A stretch of DNA of 15,899 bases from COE1 sp045579665 (GTDB lineage: Bacteria; Bacillota; Clostridia; Lachnospirales; Lachnospiraceae): contig JAZNMO010000015.1 in NCBI GenBank assembly GCA_045579665.1, forward strand, positions 1-15,899, written 5' to 3'. Below the pieces are notes generated by a model. It saw nothing but the letters and a program-made list of their open reading frames with translations. It ran no database searches and was not told the DNA's origin. Both the position numbers and the translations under genes were made by a program. Below are positions 6,141-12,848 of the stretch, in pieces (the stretch's first letter is position 1; each line of letters starts with the position of its first letter).

Positions 6141-8393
6141 ATGAAAAATCCATTGATAAAGCGTCTTCCCAAGGAACTGAAAAATGATTTTGCAAAGTAT
6201 CTTGTTCTTTTTGTATTTATTACAGCAATGATTGCTTTTATATCAGGCTTTTTGGTGGCATCGGGAAGTATGAAGAGGGCATATGATGAAAGCTTTGAAA
6301 AATACAATATTGAGGACGGTAATCTGGAGCTGATGTATGAGGCAGAGGAGACTGTGATTGCAAAGATAGAAGAGGGAGGAGTCATGCTGTATGAGAACTT
6401 CTATCTTGAGAAGGAAACAGATGACTTTGAAAGCAAGCTTCGTATTTTTAAGAATCGTACCAAGGTTAACCTGGTATGTCTGATGGAGGGACAGCTTCCC
6501 AATGCAGAGGATGAGATTGCAATCGACAGAATGTATGCCGAGAATAATGATATACATGTAGGAAATACGATAAAGGTTGGCGGTAGGGAGCTTTGTGTTA
6601 CAGGACTTGTGGCACTCTCTGATTATAGTGCTTTGTTTTCAAGTAATTCAGATATGATGTTTGATGCCATGAAGTTTGGTGTAGCGGTAATGACCAATGA
6701 AGGCTTTGACAGTATGGGAGAAGCCGGTCTGCATTATAGCTATTCATGGGTGTATGATGAGAAGCCTTCTGATGATATGGAGGCAAAGGAACAGGCAGAG
6801 GAACTATTGGAGATGATTGCTCCGAATGCGCCGATTACCAATTATAATCCGCAGTATTCGAATCAGGCAATCAGGTTTACGGGCAATGATATAGGGCGTG
6901 ATAGCGTGGTGATTGCGGTGCTTCTTTATATTATTGTTGTGATTCTTGCTTTTATATTTGCAATTACGACTACGAACACGATATCTAAAGAGGCAATGGT
7001 AATCGGAACCCTAAGGGCATCAGGATATACAAGAGGGGAGCTTCTGGTGCATTATCTTACCATGCCTGTGTTGGTAACCATGATATCGGCAGTGCTCGGT
7101 AATATTCTTGGATATACCATCTTCAAGGATATTGCGGCAGATATTTATTATCAGAGCTATAGTCTTACAACCTATGTAACCTTGTGGAATGCTGATGCAT
7201 TTATTAAGACTACGGTAGTACCTATCGTGCTTATGTTTGGTATCAATTTTGTCATTCTGGCAGCTAAGCTGAAGCTGTCACCGCTTAAATTTATTCGAAG
7301 GGATTTAAGTAAGAGACAGAAGAAAAAGGCATTTCGCCTGAATACGAAGATAGGAATTATGCACAGATTCCGTCTGAGAATTATTTTTCAGAATGTGCCT
7401 AATTACATTGTGATTGCAGTTGGAATCTTTTTGGCAAATGTTATTTTACTATTGGGGATTGCATTTCCGGCATTGCTGGATAAATATCAGAAAGATATTA
7501 CATCCAATATGATAGCCGAGTATCAGTATGTATTAAAGTATCCGATGGAAACAGAAAATGATACCGCAGAGAAATATAGTGCAGTTACATTAAAAACGGT
7601 ACATGACACTCTAAGAAGTGAGCCGGTTACTGTTTATGGAATTGATACAGATAGCGATTTTATAGATGTAGCCCTTGATGACAAAGGGGTATATATTTCC
7701 GATGCCTATGCAGAGAAATTCTCGCTTGATAAGGGTGATACACTTTTAATGACAGCTGAATTTGAGGATAAGGATTATTCGTTTGAAATAGCAGGTGTGT
7801 ACCATTATCCCGCAGGTATTGCCGTATTCATGGAGCGTGAATATTGTAATGAGGTATTTGAACAGGAAAAAGAATACTTTAACGGATATTTTGCTTCGAG
7901 TGAAATTACAGATATAGAAGAGAAATATATTGCAACTAAGATTACCGAGGCTGATTTGACGAAAACCTCCCGTCAGCTGATGCATTCTCTAGGAAGCATG
8001 ATGGATTTGATTCTTGGACTTGGTGTTGTTATGTATATGCTGATTATTTATCTCTTGACCAAGATTATTATAGAGAAGAATGCGCAGTCTATTTCCATGA
8101 CCAAGATTTTGGGCTATACCAATCGTGAAATTAGCGGGCTATATGTCATGGCAACCAGTCTTGTAGTAATCGGTTCTTTGATTGTAACCATACCGCTTGC
8201 TGACGTCGTCATGGAATATGCGTGTATCATCATGCTGTCAGAGTACTCAGGCTGGATACCGTACTATGTGCCTTATACAGCATATATGGAAATGATAATT
8301 CTTGGTGTTGTATCTTATGCCATAATTGCATTTACCCAGTATAGAAAGGTAAAACATATTCCGATGGACATGGCGTTAAAGAATGTAGAGTAG
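6141..8393 (+). CDS. FtsX-like ABC transporter permease
   Basis: A 750-residue membrane protein with two FtsX-like halves. A first helix (20-41) leads into an extracytoplasmic domain (~45-250), then three helices (about 255-278, 302-325, 354-376) with the coupling segment IGTLRASGYTRGELL. A positively charged cytoplasmic linker (377-412) and a helix at 420-443 follow. After a second external domain (~445-620), three more helices lie near 622-643, 668-690 and 715-735, with the matching coupling segment MTKILGYTNREI. The C-terminus DMALKNVE is typical of these permeases. AAGGAGG (6128-6134) supports the start at 6141 rather than an ATG at 6123 inside the previous gene. With the ATPase gene before it, it forms a MacB-type exporter of unknown substrate. 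Confidence 0.92.
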   Translation: MKNPLIKRLPKELKNDFAKYLVLFVFITAMIAFISGFLVASGSMKRAYDESFEKYNIEDGNLELMYEAEETVIAKIEEGGVMLYENFYLEKETDDFESKLRIFKNRTKVNLVCLMEGQLPNAEDEIAIDRMYAENNDIHVGNTIKVGGRELCVTGLVALSDYSALFSSNSDMMFDAMKFGVAVMTNEGFDSMGEAGLHYSYSWVYDEKPSDDMEAKEQAEELLEMIAPNAPITNYNPQYSNQAIRFTGNDIGRDSVVIAVLLYIIVVILAFIFAITTTNTISKEAMVIGTLRASGYTRGELLVHYLTMPVLVTMISAVLGNILGYTIFKDIAADIYYQSYSLTTYVTLWNADAFIKTTVVPIVLMFGINFVILAAKLKLSPLKFIRRDLSKRQKKKAFRLNTKIGIMHRFRLRIIFQNVPNYIVIAVGIFLANVILLLGIAFPALLDKYQKDITSNMIAEYQYVLKYPMETENDTAEKYSAVTLKTVHDTLRSEPVTVYGIDTDSDFIDVALDDKGVYISDAYAEKFSLDKGDTLLMTAEFEDKDYSFEIAGVYHYPAGIAVFMEREYCNEVFEQEKEYFNGYFASSEITDIEEKYIATKITEADLTKTSRQLMHSLGSMMDLILGLGVVMYMLIIYLLTKIIIEKNAQSISMTKILGYTNREISGLYVMATSLVVIGSLIVTIPLADVVMEYACIIMLSEYSGWIPYYVPYTAYMEMIILGVVSYAIIAFTQYRKVKHIPMDMALKNVE

Positions 8394-8413
8394 ACATAAT
8401 AAGTAAATAAAAG

Positions 8414-8500
8414 AGCGTTGTCATTGTGAAATGCTTTCCAACACGATATAATTATGATATCTAAGGAAAGGGGCATTAATTTCATGAAAATGACAACGCT
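8414..8500. repeat. 12-bp inverted repeat around the Nudix promoter and start
   Basis: AGCGTTGTCATT (8414-8425) and its exact reverse complement AATGACAACGCT (8489-8500) enclose the promoter, ribosome site and start codon of the Nudix gene. The left arm lies at and upstream of the -35 box, so an RNA stem could form only in read-through transcripts from the ABC operon. Otherwise it may be a paired protein-binding site. Confidence 0.45.
8424..8452 (+). promoter_or_regulatory. Promoter of the Nudix gene
   Basis: TTGTGA (8424-8429) is followed after 17 bp by a perfect TATAAT (8447-8452). Transcription should begin near 8459, giving a leader of about 25 bases to the start at 8484. Confidence 0.7.
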
Positions 8501-8945
8501 TTGTTATATTGAGAAGGATGACTGTTATCTGATGCTGCATCGAATTAAGAAGAAGCAGGATGCCAATGCCGGGAAATGGATTGGTGTAGGCGGACATCTT
8601 GAGGCAGGAGAGAGTCCTGAGGAATGTCTTGTCAGGGAGGTAAAGGAGGAAACCGGACTGACGCTTACCGATTATCGTTTTCGTGGGCTGATTACCTTTG
8701 TCAGTGATGTATGTGAGCAGGAGATGATGTGCCTGTATACTGCAGATATGTTTGAGGGAGAGCTTACAGAGTGTAATGAAGGAGAGCTTAAGTGGATACC
8801 TAAGGCAGAGGTGACAAGTCTTCCGACCTGGGAGGGGGATGCACTGTTTTTAAAGCTTCTGCTGGAGGAGAGTCGTTTCTTTTCCATGAAGCTGATGTAT
8901 GAAGGCAATGCCTTAGTAAAGCATGAGACAATGATGTATGAGTAA
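8484..8945 (+). CDS. Nudix hydrolase, MutT/8-oxo-dGTPase-like
   Basis: A 153-residue pyrophosphohydrolase. A complete Nudix box Gx5Ex7REVKEETGL runs over residues 32-54, starting at GHLEAGE, and holds the metal-binding glutamates. The N-terminus MKMTTLCYIEKDDCYLML and the following GKWIGVGGHLE are typical of the clostridial MutT-like, 8-oxo-dGTP diphosphatase group; the real substrate is not determinable here. The start at 8484 is preferred because AAGGAAAGGGG ends ten bases upstream. An in-frame ATG at 8454 overlaps the predicted -10 box and transcription start. The cupin gene follows after 24 bases, so the two probably share a transcript. Confidence 0.9.
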   Translation: MKMTTLCYIEKDDCYLMLHRIKKKQDANAGKWIGVGGHLEAGESPEECLVREVKEETGLTLTDYRFRGLITFVSDVCEQEMMCLYTADMFEGELTECNEGELKWIPKAEVTSLPTWEGDALFLKLLLEESRFFSMKLMYEGNALVKHETMMYE

Positions 8946-8969
8946 AATAAGAAAGGAAGAGGTTTTAAT

Positions 8970-9311
8970 ATGAAGACGGTAAAGAATCAGATTTGGAATT
9001 ATAATCAGGATATTGATTTGGAAAAGTGTGGCGAAGGGGTCGAGAGAAAGATTCTTGCCTATACTGATGAGCTGATGTGCGTGGAGAATCATTTCAAGAA
9101 GGGCGGTGTAGGTGCGTTGCATAGTCATCCGCATACACAGATTACTTATGTAGTATCAGGACAGTTTGAGTTTGAAATCAATGGAGAGAAGAAGGTTGTA
9201 AAGGCAGGAGATTCCATGCTGAAAAAGGATGGTATTGTGCATGGCTGTGTATGTCTTGAAGAGGGCATTCTTTTGGATATTTTTAATCCGATGAGAGAAG
9301 AGTTTGTTTAG
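8970..9311 (+). CDS. Small single-domain cupin protein
   Basis: A 113-residue one-domain cupin. Motif 1 is ALHSHPHTQITYVVSGQFEF (residues 50-69), with histidines at 52, 54 and 56 and a glutamine as likely metal ligands. Motif 2 is GDSMLKKDGIVHGCV (82-96), with a conserved histidine at 93. Such proteins bind a divalent metal and act as small isomerases, dioxygenases or sugar/ligand-binding proteins; the reaction here is unknown. AAAGGAAGAGG lies eight to nine bases before the ATG. The gene lies between a Nudix gene (24 bases upstream) and an EamA transporter, from which it is separated by a strong hairpin. Confidence 0.88.
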   Translation: MKTVKNQIWNYNQDIDLEKCGEGVERKILAYTDELMCVENHFKKGGVGALHSHPHTQITYVVSGQFEFEINGEKKVVKAGDSMLKKDGIVHGCVCLEEGILLDIFNPMREEFV

Positions 9312-9332
9312 AAAATGAAAATATGGTATAGT
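9304..9332 (+). promoter_or_regulatory. Possible extended -10 promoter for the EamA gene
   Basis: TTGTTT (9304-9309) is followed after 17 bp by TATAGT (9327-9332), with TG at 9324-9325 in the extended -10 position. The -35 match is weak. The -35 overlaps the end of the cupin gene, and the predicted start falls within the palindrome that follows. Confidence 0.4.
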
Positions 9333-9367
9333 AAGAATTGCCGCTTCACGGAAGCGGCAATTCTTAC
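9331..9367. terminator. Perfect 17-bp hairpin between cupin and EamA genes
   Basis: GTAAGAATTGCCGCTTC (9331-9347) and its exact complement (9351-9367) are separated by the 3-nt loop ACG. Only four T follow (GTTTT), so it may terminate weakly, act as an attenuator for the EamA gene (ribosome site at 9373-9378), or serve as a DNA operator overlapping the possible promoter. Confidence 0.6.
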
Positions 9368-9385
9368 GTTTTAGGAGAAGTGACA

Positions 9386-10330
9386 ATGAATATAAAAATC
9401 AGAAACTCATTTTTATTAATGATTGCCGCGCTCATTTGGGGAACTGCATTTGTGGCGCAAAGTGAAGGTGCAGAGGCAATCGGCCCTTATGCATTTAACT
9501 GTATTCGTTCCTTTGTGGGAACGGGAGCATTATGCATTGTGATATTGATTATGGATAAGCTGGGAATCAGTAAAAAGCCTGCTACAAAGGAGGAAAAGAG
9601 ACTTCTTTTAAAAGGGGGTATCAGCTGTGGTATTGTACTTTTTGTAGCAGGTAATCTGCAACAGGTGGGTTTGTATTATGGTACCAGTGCAGGTAAGGCA
9701 GGATTTTTGACAGCATGCTACATATTACTTGTTCCGATTATCGGACTCTTTTTGAAGAAAAAATGCGGATGGAATATTTGGATTGGTGTAGGACTTACCT
9801 TGGTTGGTTTGTATCTGCTGTGCATGAGCGGAAGCTTTTCCTTACAGTTTAGCGATGGACTGGTATTAATCTGTGCATTATTCTTTGCCATTCATATTCT
9901 GGTGGTGGATTACTATTCGCCAAAGGTTGACGGTGTACGATTATCCTGTATCCAGTTTGCAGTATGTGCATTACTTGGTTTGATTCCGACAAGCTGTGTG
10001 GATATAGGGCTTTCAGCAGAGAAGTTTGTAGCCTGGCTACCTCTTCTTGCGTCATGGGAGGCTTGGATTTCGTTATTGTTTGCGGGAGTCATGTCCAGTG
10101 GTGTGGCATTTACCTTGCAGATTATAGCCCAGAACGGATTAAATCCTACGGTGGCTTCTTTGATTATGAGTTTGGAGTCTGTGTTTGCAGTACTGGCAGG
10201 ATGGTTGATTCTTCATGAGAGAATGACCGGGCGTGAGATTGTAGGATGCGTATTGATATTTGGTGCAATTGTGCTGGCACAGCTGCCTGTAGGGCATTTG
10301 TTAAGGAATAGGAAAGTGCTCGAAAAGTAG
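9386..10330 (+). CDS. EamA/DMT superfamily transporter
   Basis: A 314-residue inner-membrane permease with ten predicted helices in two EamA repeats. The first opens with LLMIAALIWGTAFVAQ (10-25). The second half contains AGVMSSGVAFTLQIIAQNGLNPTVASLIMSLESVFAVLAG, where the conserved 'P-T-x-A-S-L-I-x-S-L-E-S-V-F' helix is the family hallmark. Members of this clade (RhaT/YdcZ-like, 10-TMS) export metabolites or amino acids; substrate unknown. AGGAGA (9373-9378) lies seven bases before the ATG at 9386. An earlier in-frame ATG at 9338 would place the hairpin inside the gene. The last codons belong to a duplicated 46-bp segment. Confidence 0.92.
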   Translation: MNIKIRNSFLLMIAALIWGTAFVAQSEGAEAIGPYAFNCIRSFVGTGALCIVILIMDKLGISKKPATKEEKRLLLKGGISCGIVLFVAGNLQQVGLYYGTSAGKAGFLTACYILLVPIIGLFLKKKCGWNIWIGVGLTLVGLYLLCMSGSFSLQFSDGLVLICALFFAIHILVVDYYSPKVDGVRLSCIQFAVCALLGLIPTSCVDIGLSAEKFVAWLPLLASWEAWISLLFAGVMSSGVAFTLQIIAQNGLNPTVASLIMSLESVFAVLAGWLILHERMTGREIVGCVLIFGAIVLAQLPVGHLLRNRKVLEK

Positions 10331-10416
10331 TGGGAGTAAAACGAGAGCGTTCATGAAAGAACATTCTCGTTTTGTTAAGGAATAGGAAAGTGCTCGAAAA
10401 GTAGTGGAAGTTAAAC
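10297..10416 (+). repeat. 46-bp direct repeat with 74-bp period at the EamA gene end
   Basis: The segment 10297-10342 (last codons, stop and following bases of the EamA gene) is repeated at 10371-10416 with 44 of 46 bases identical; the differences are at 10334/10408 and 10338/10412. Each copy is followed directly by a different hairpin. This points to a recent local duplication of the gene end. Confidence 0.9.
10338..10373 (+). terminator. First terminator after the EamA gene
   Basis: AAAACGAGAG (10338-10347) pairs with TTCTCGTTTT (10364-10373), with one GU pair. A C/A mismatch follows, then GTTC/GAAC, closing a 6-nt ATGAAA loop. The T-tract is the TTTT of the stem itself. It lies between the two copies of the direct repeat and can work in both directions. 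Confidence 0.7.
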
Positions 10417-10470
10417 AAGAATCAGCGAAGCTGATTCTTGCAGAGTGTTGCCGCCGGGCAACACTTTTTT
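10416..10470 (+). terminator. Double-hairpin terminator after the second repeat copy
   Basis: A perfect 11-bp hairpin (CAAGAATCAGC, loop GAA, 10416-10440) is followed by AGTGTTGCC/GGCAACACT (10444-10452/10457-10465) with a GCCG tetraloop and six T. The second hairpin is the stronger intrinsic terminator in this gap. Confidence 0.9.
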
Positions 10471-10512
10471 ATTTAAGCATTTGTTTATTGGGCATGATTT
10501 TATGATAACAGC

Positions 10513-10541
10513 TTGACGCTTTGAAATATTCGTATTATCAT
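10513..10541 (+). promoter_or_regulatory. Promoter of the nuclease-like gene
   Basis: TTGACG (10513-10518), 17 bp, then TATCAT (10536-10541): one mismatch in each box. This gives an A/T-rich leader of about 115 bases before the ribosome site at 10650. Nothing else was identified in 10471-10650. Confidence 0.6.
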
Positions 10542-10662
10542 TTCAGTGCAGATAATTTTCATATCATATTTTATATTCTAAATCAGTTCAAAAGAATCTA
10601 TATTTTCCATGAGAATGAAAAAGAGCTTAGAGAGAAATAAATGTATATAGGAGGTTGGTTTT

Positions 10663-11442
10663 ATAGAATTAGAAAGAATCAGAATAGAATACGATTCTGT
10701 TCAAAAGAAAATTACAGAGGTTGAGGAGAAATTAAAAGAATTTCCGGAAGGGAAGTTAGTATGTTCTCGAAATCATGGATATTATAAATGGTACGTGAGT
10801 TATGGGAACAATCGAGATTATATTCCCAAAGCGAAGCGTTCCTATGCAGAATTATTGGCCAAGAAAAAGTATCTAACCTGTTTATTAGAGGATTTGTGTG
10901 TGAAACGACAAGCATTGGAAGCGTATATAAAGATACAGGAGGCGAAACAAGGACACCTGGAATATTTGCTAAGACAAGACGAAGGTTGTAAGGAACTTTT
11001 AGGTGATATATTTTTGCCGCATAGTAAGTCACAGGAGGAGTGGATGAATACAACCTATGAAAAAAGTACACTTTTTCCTGAACAGTTAACTGTGCAGACA
11101 AGGATGGGAAGTTATGTTCGTTCAAAATCAGAAGCGGTAATTGCTTCTGTTTTACAAATGAATAGAGTTCCCTTTAGGTATGAGTGTGCGTTACATCTTG
11201 GAGGAAAGGTTTTTTATCCGGATTTTACAATAAAGCATCCGGAGAATGACAGAATTGTCTATTGGGAACATTTTGGTCTGATGGATGATGAAGAATATTC
11301 AAAAAAGGCATATACGAAACTGCAAGTCTACAATTCTTATGGTATTGTTCCGTCTATTCATTTAATTACCACATTTGAAACAAAAGATAATCCATTAAGT
11401 GTGAAAATGGTTGAAAAGATAGTAGAGTACTATTTTCAATGA
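10663..11442 (+). CDS. PD-(D/E)xK nuclease-like protein, apparent AUA start
   Basis: Read from 10663, a 259-residue soluble protein. The N-terminal half is helical, with coiled-coil character and a PEGKLVCSRNHGYYKWYV hairpin followed by YIPKAKRSYAELLAKKKYL. The C-terminal half has the order of a PD-(D/E)xK fold: SKSEAVIASVL (glutamate), YPDFTI (aspartate), then YWEHFG (acidic residue). The usual lysine is replaced by histidine, so activity is uncertain. The frame is open from 10651 and contains no ATG until deep in the gene. GGAGG (10650-10654) stands eight bases before ATA at 10663, making an AUA start or a mutated ATG likely. A GTG at 10795 would delete 44 residues of well-formed protein. 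No partner gene is adjacent; an unusual repeat array follows the stop. Confidence 0.7.
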   Translation: MELERIRIEYDSVQKKITEVEEKLKEFPEGKLVCSRNHGYYKWYVSYGNNRDYIPKAKRSYAELLAKKKYLTCLLEDLCVKRQALEAYIKIQEAKQGHLEYLLRQDEGCKELLGDIFLPHSKSQEEWMNTTYEKSTLFPEQLTVQTRMGSYVRSKSEAVIASVLQMNRVPFRYECALHLGGKVFYPDFTIKHPENDRIVYWEHFGLMDDEEYSKKAYTKLQVYNSYGIVPSIHLITTFETKDNPLSVKMVEKIVEYYFQ

Positions 11443-11443
11443 A

Positions 11444-11661
11444 TTGGGTCATAAAAGGCGATATGAGCAATTAGACCCAGGCATGAGAGAGAAAATGGGT
11501 CTATAGATGAGAAAAAGGGAAATAAGATATCAGATTGAAGTGGAATTGGGTCGTGATGCAATCGAGGAGATATGTGGCCCAATTAATTGGGTCATATTGA
11601 GAAGATATTGCAGTATGACCCACGGGTGGGTCTGGAACGTGCTGATACAGAAAATGACCCA
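11444..11661. repeat. Array of nine alternating TGGGTC motifs
   Basis: Eight exact TGGGTC/GACCCA hexamers plus one variant (GGCCCA) start at 11445(+), 11474(-), 11496(+), 11547(+), 11576(-), 11588(+), 11617(-), 11627(+) and 11656(-). Several pair well: 11588-11596 with 11614-11622 (9 bp), the GACCCA-CGGG-TGGGTC hairpin at 11617-11632, and the near-palindrome 11576-11593. It begins two bases after the nuclease-like gene. Lacking a T-run, it is not an ordinary terminator. The rest of the gap (11662-11876) is A/T-rich, with a 7-bp GTATTTC/GAAATAC hairpin at 11846-11863 and no convincing promoter or gene. Confidence 0.75.
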
Positions 11662-11876
11662 AATAGTAAAGATATGAAGATTGTTTAGCCATATTCAATG
11701 AGCATGCTTAGTAAGTGAAAACAGTATGCGGGAAGTAGTTCATGATAGGACACACTTTTATCACATTTTTATCATAATTCAAACATACTTTTATTTTAGT
11801 ATTGCACTGATAAGTAAGAAGTAGCTTGAGGTTTGGACTCCGAGGGTATTTCTTACGAAATACAAGATGGAGGGTT

Positions 11877-12848
11877 ATGAAAGTGATAGAAGTAGTAAAT
11901 CTTACAAAGAAGTACGGAAGTCATGTAGCTGTAGACCATCTGTCGTTTCGGGTGGAAAGAGGAATGATATACGGATTCCTTGGACCTAACGGAGCCGGTA
12001 AATCTACTACGATGAACATGATGACGGGTTATATTGCTTCGACAGAAGGTACTGTTAAGATTAACGGTTATGATATTTTGCAGCAGCCGGAGGAGGCAAA
12101 GAAGAGTATAGGCTATCTGCCGGAGCTTCCGCCTGTATATCAGGATATGACGGTTTATGAGTATCTGCAGTTTGTGGCAGAGCTTAAGAAGGTGAAAAAG
12201 TCTGAGCGAAAAGAACAGTTAGAACAGATTATGGAGCAGACTAAGGTTTATGAAGTGAAGGACAGACTGATTAAGAATCTGTCAAAGGGTTATAAGCAGA
12301 GAGTTGGTTTGGCGCAGGCGATTGTGGGTTATCCTGAGGTCATTATCCTAGATGAGCCGATGGTAGGTCTTGACCCGAAGCAGATTATAGAGATTCGCGA
12401 GTTAATCAGAGAGCTTGCGAAAAAGCATACAGTTATCTTAAGCTCGCACATCTTGTCTGAGATTAGTGCAATCTGTGACCATATTATGATTATTTCTAAA
12501 GGAAAGCTGGTGGCAAGCGATACGCCGGAAGGCCTGATGAAGCTCTTGAATGGTGGAAGCAGGTTAAGTCTTGTTGTAAAGGGAAGTCAGGAGAGCTTAG
12601 ACAAGGTGTTACATAGCATTGAGACAATTTCAGAGATTAGTTATATGACAGTGAAGGATGAAGGCTGTGTAAAGGCAGAACTGTATGTGGAAGATGACGA
12701 GGATATCAGAGTGGAGCTTTTCCATAAGCTGGCAGCAGAAGATTTAGTGATTATGGAGCTTACCTTATCGGAGAAGTCGCTAGAGGAGGTATTCTTGGAG
12801 CTGACAGGTGAAGAAAAGGAGGAACAGACAGATGATAGCGATATTTAA
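11877..12848 (+). CDS. ABC-2 type ATPase, GldA-like
   Basis: A 323-residue ATP-binding subunit. Walker A is GPNGAGKST (36-44). The Q-loop region reads YLPELPP, with glutamate where glutamine is usual, as is common in GldA/CcmA-like proteins. The signature is LSKGYKQR (135-142), Walker B VIILDEP (155-161), D-loop GLDP and H-loop H191. A ~110-residue C-terminal domain, seen in GldA-like and drug-export ATPases, follows. GGAGG at 11869-11873 is only three bases from the ATG at 11877 but nine from an in-frame GTG at 11883, which would give the classic MIEVVNLTKKYG start; the two cannot be separated here. It overlaps the permease gene by 17 bases and works with it. Confidence 0.92.
   Translation: MKVIEVVNLTKKYGSHVAVDHLSFRVERGMIYGFLGPNGAGKSTTMNMMTGYIASTEGTVKINGYDILQQPEEAKKSIGYLPELPPVYQDMTVYEYLQFVAELKKVKKSERKEQLEQIMEQTKVYEVKDRLIKNLSKGYKQRVGLAQAIVGYPEVIILDEPMVGLDPKQIIEIRELIRELAKKHTVILSSHILSEISAICDHIMIISKGKLVASDTPEGLMKLLNGGSRLSLVVKGSQESLDKVLHSIETISEISYMTVKDEGCVKAELYVEDDEDIRVELFHKLAAEDLVIMELTLSEKSLEEVFLELTGEEKEEQTDDSDI

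Noticed and set aside
10297..10470. Insertion-sequence or transposon footprint
   Set aside because: Direct repeat has no transposase, no terminal inverted repeats and no short target duplication; a local tandem duplication explains it.
10795..11442. GTG 10795 as start of the nuclease-like gene
   Set aside because: No Shine-Dalgarno before it, and 44 plausible residues continue in frame upstream to a good ribosome site.
11501..11698. 65-codon minus-strand frame in the TGGGTC array
   Set aside because: It is made largely of the repeat sequence, has no ribosome site and no family resemblance.
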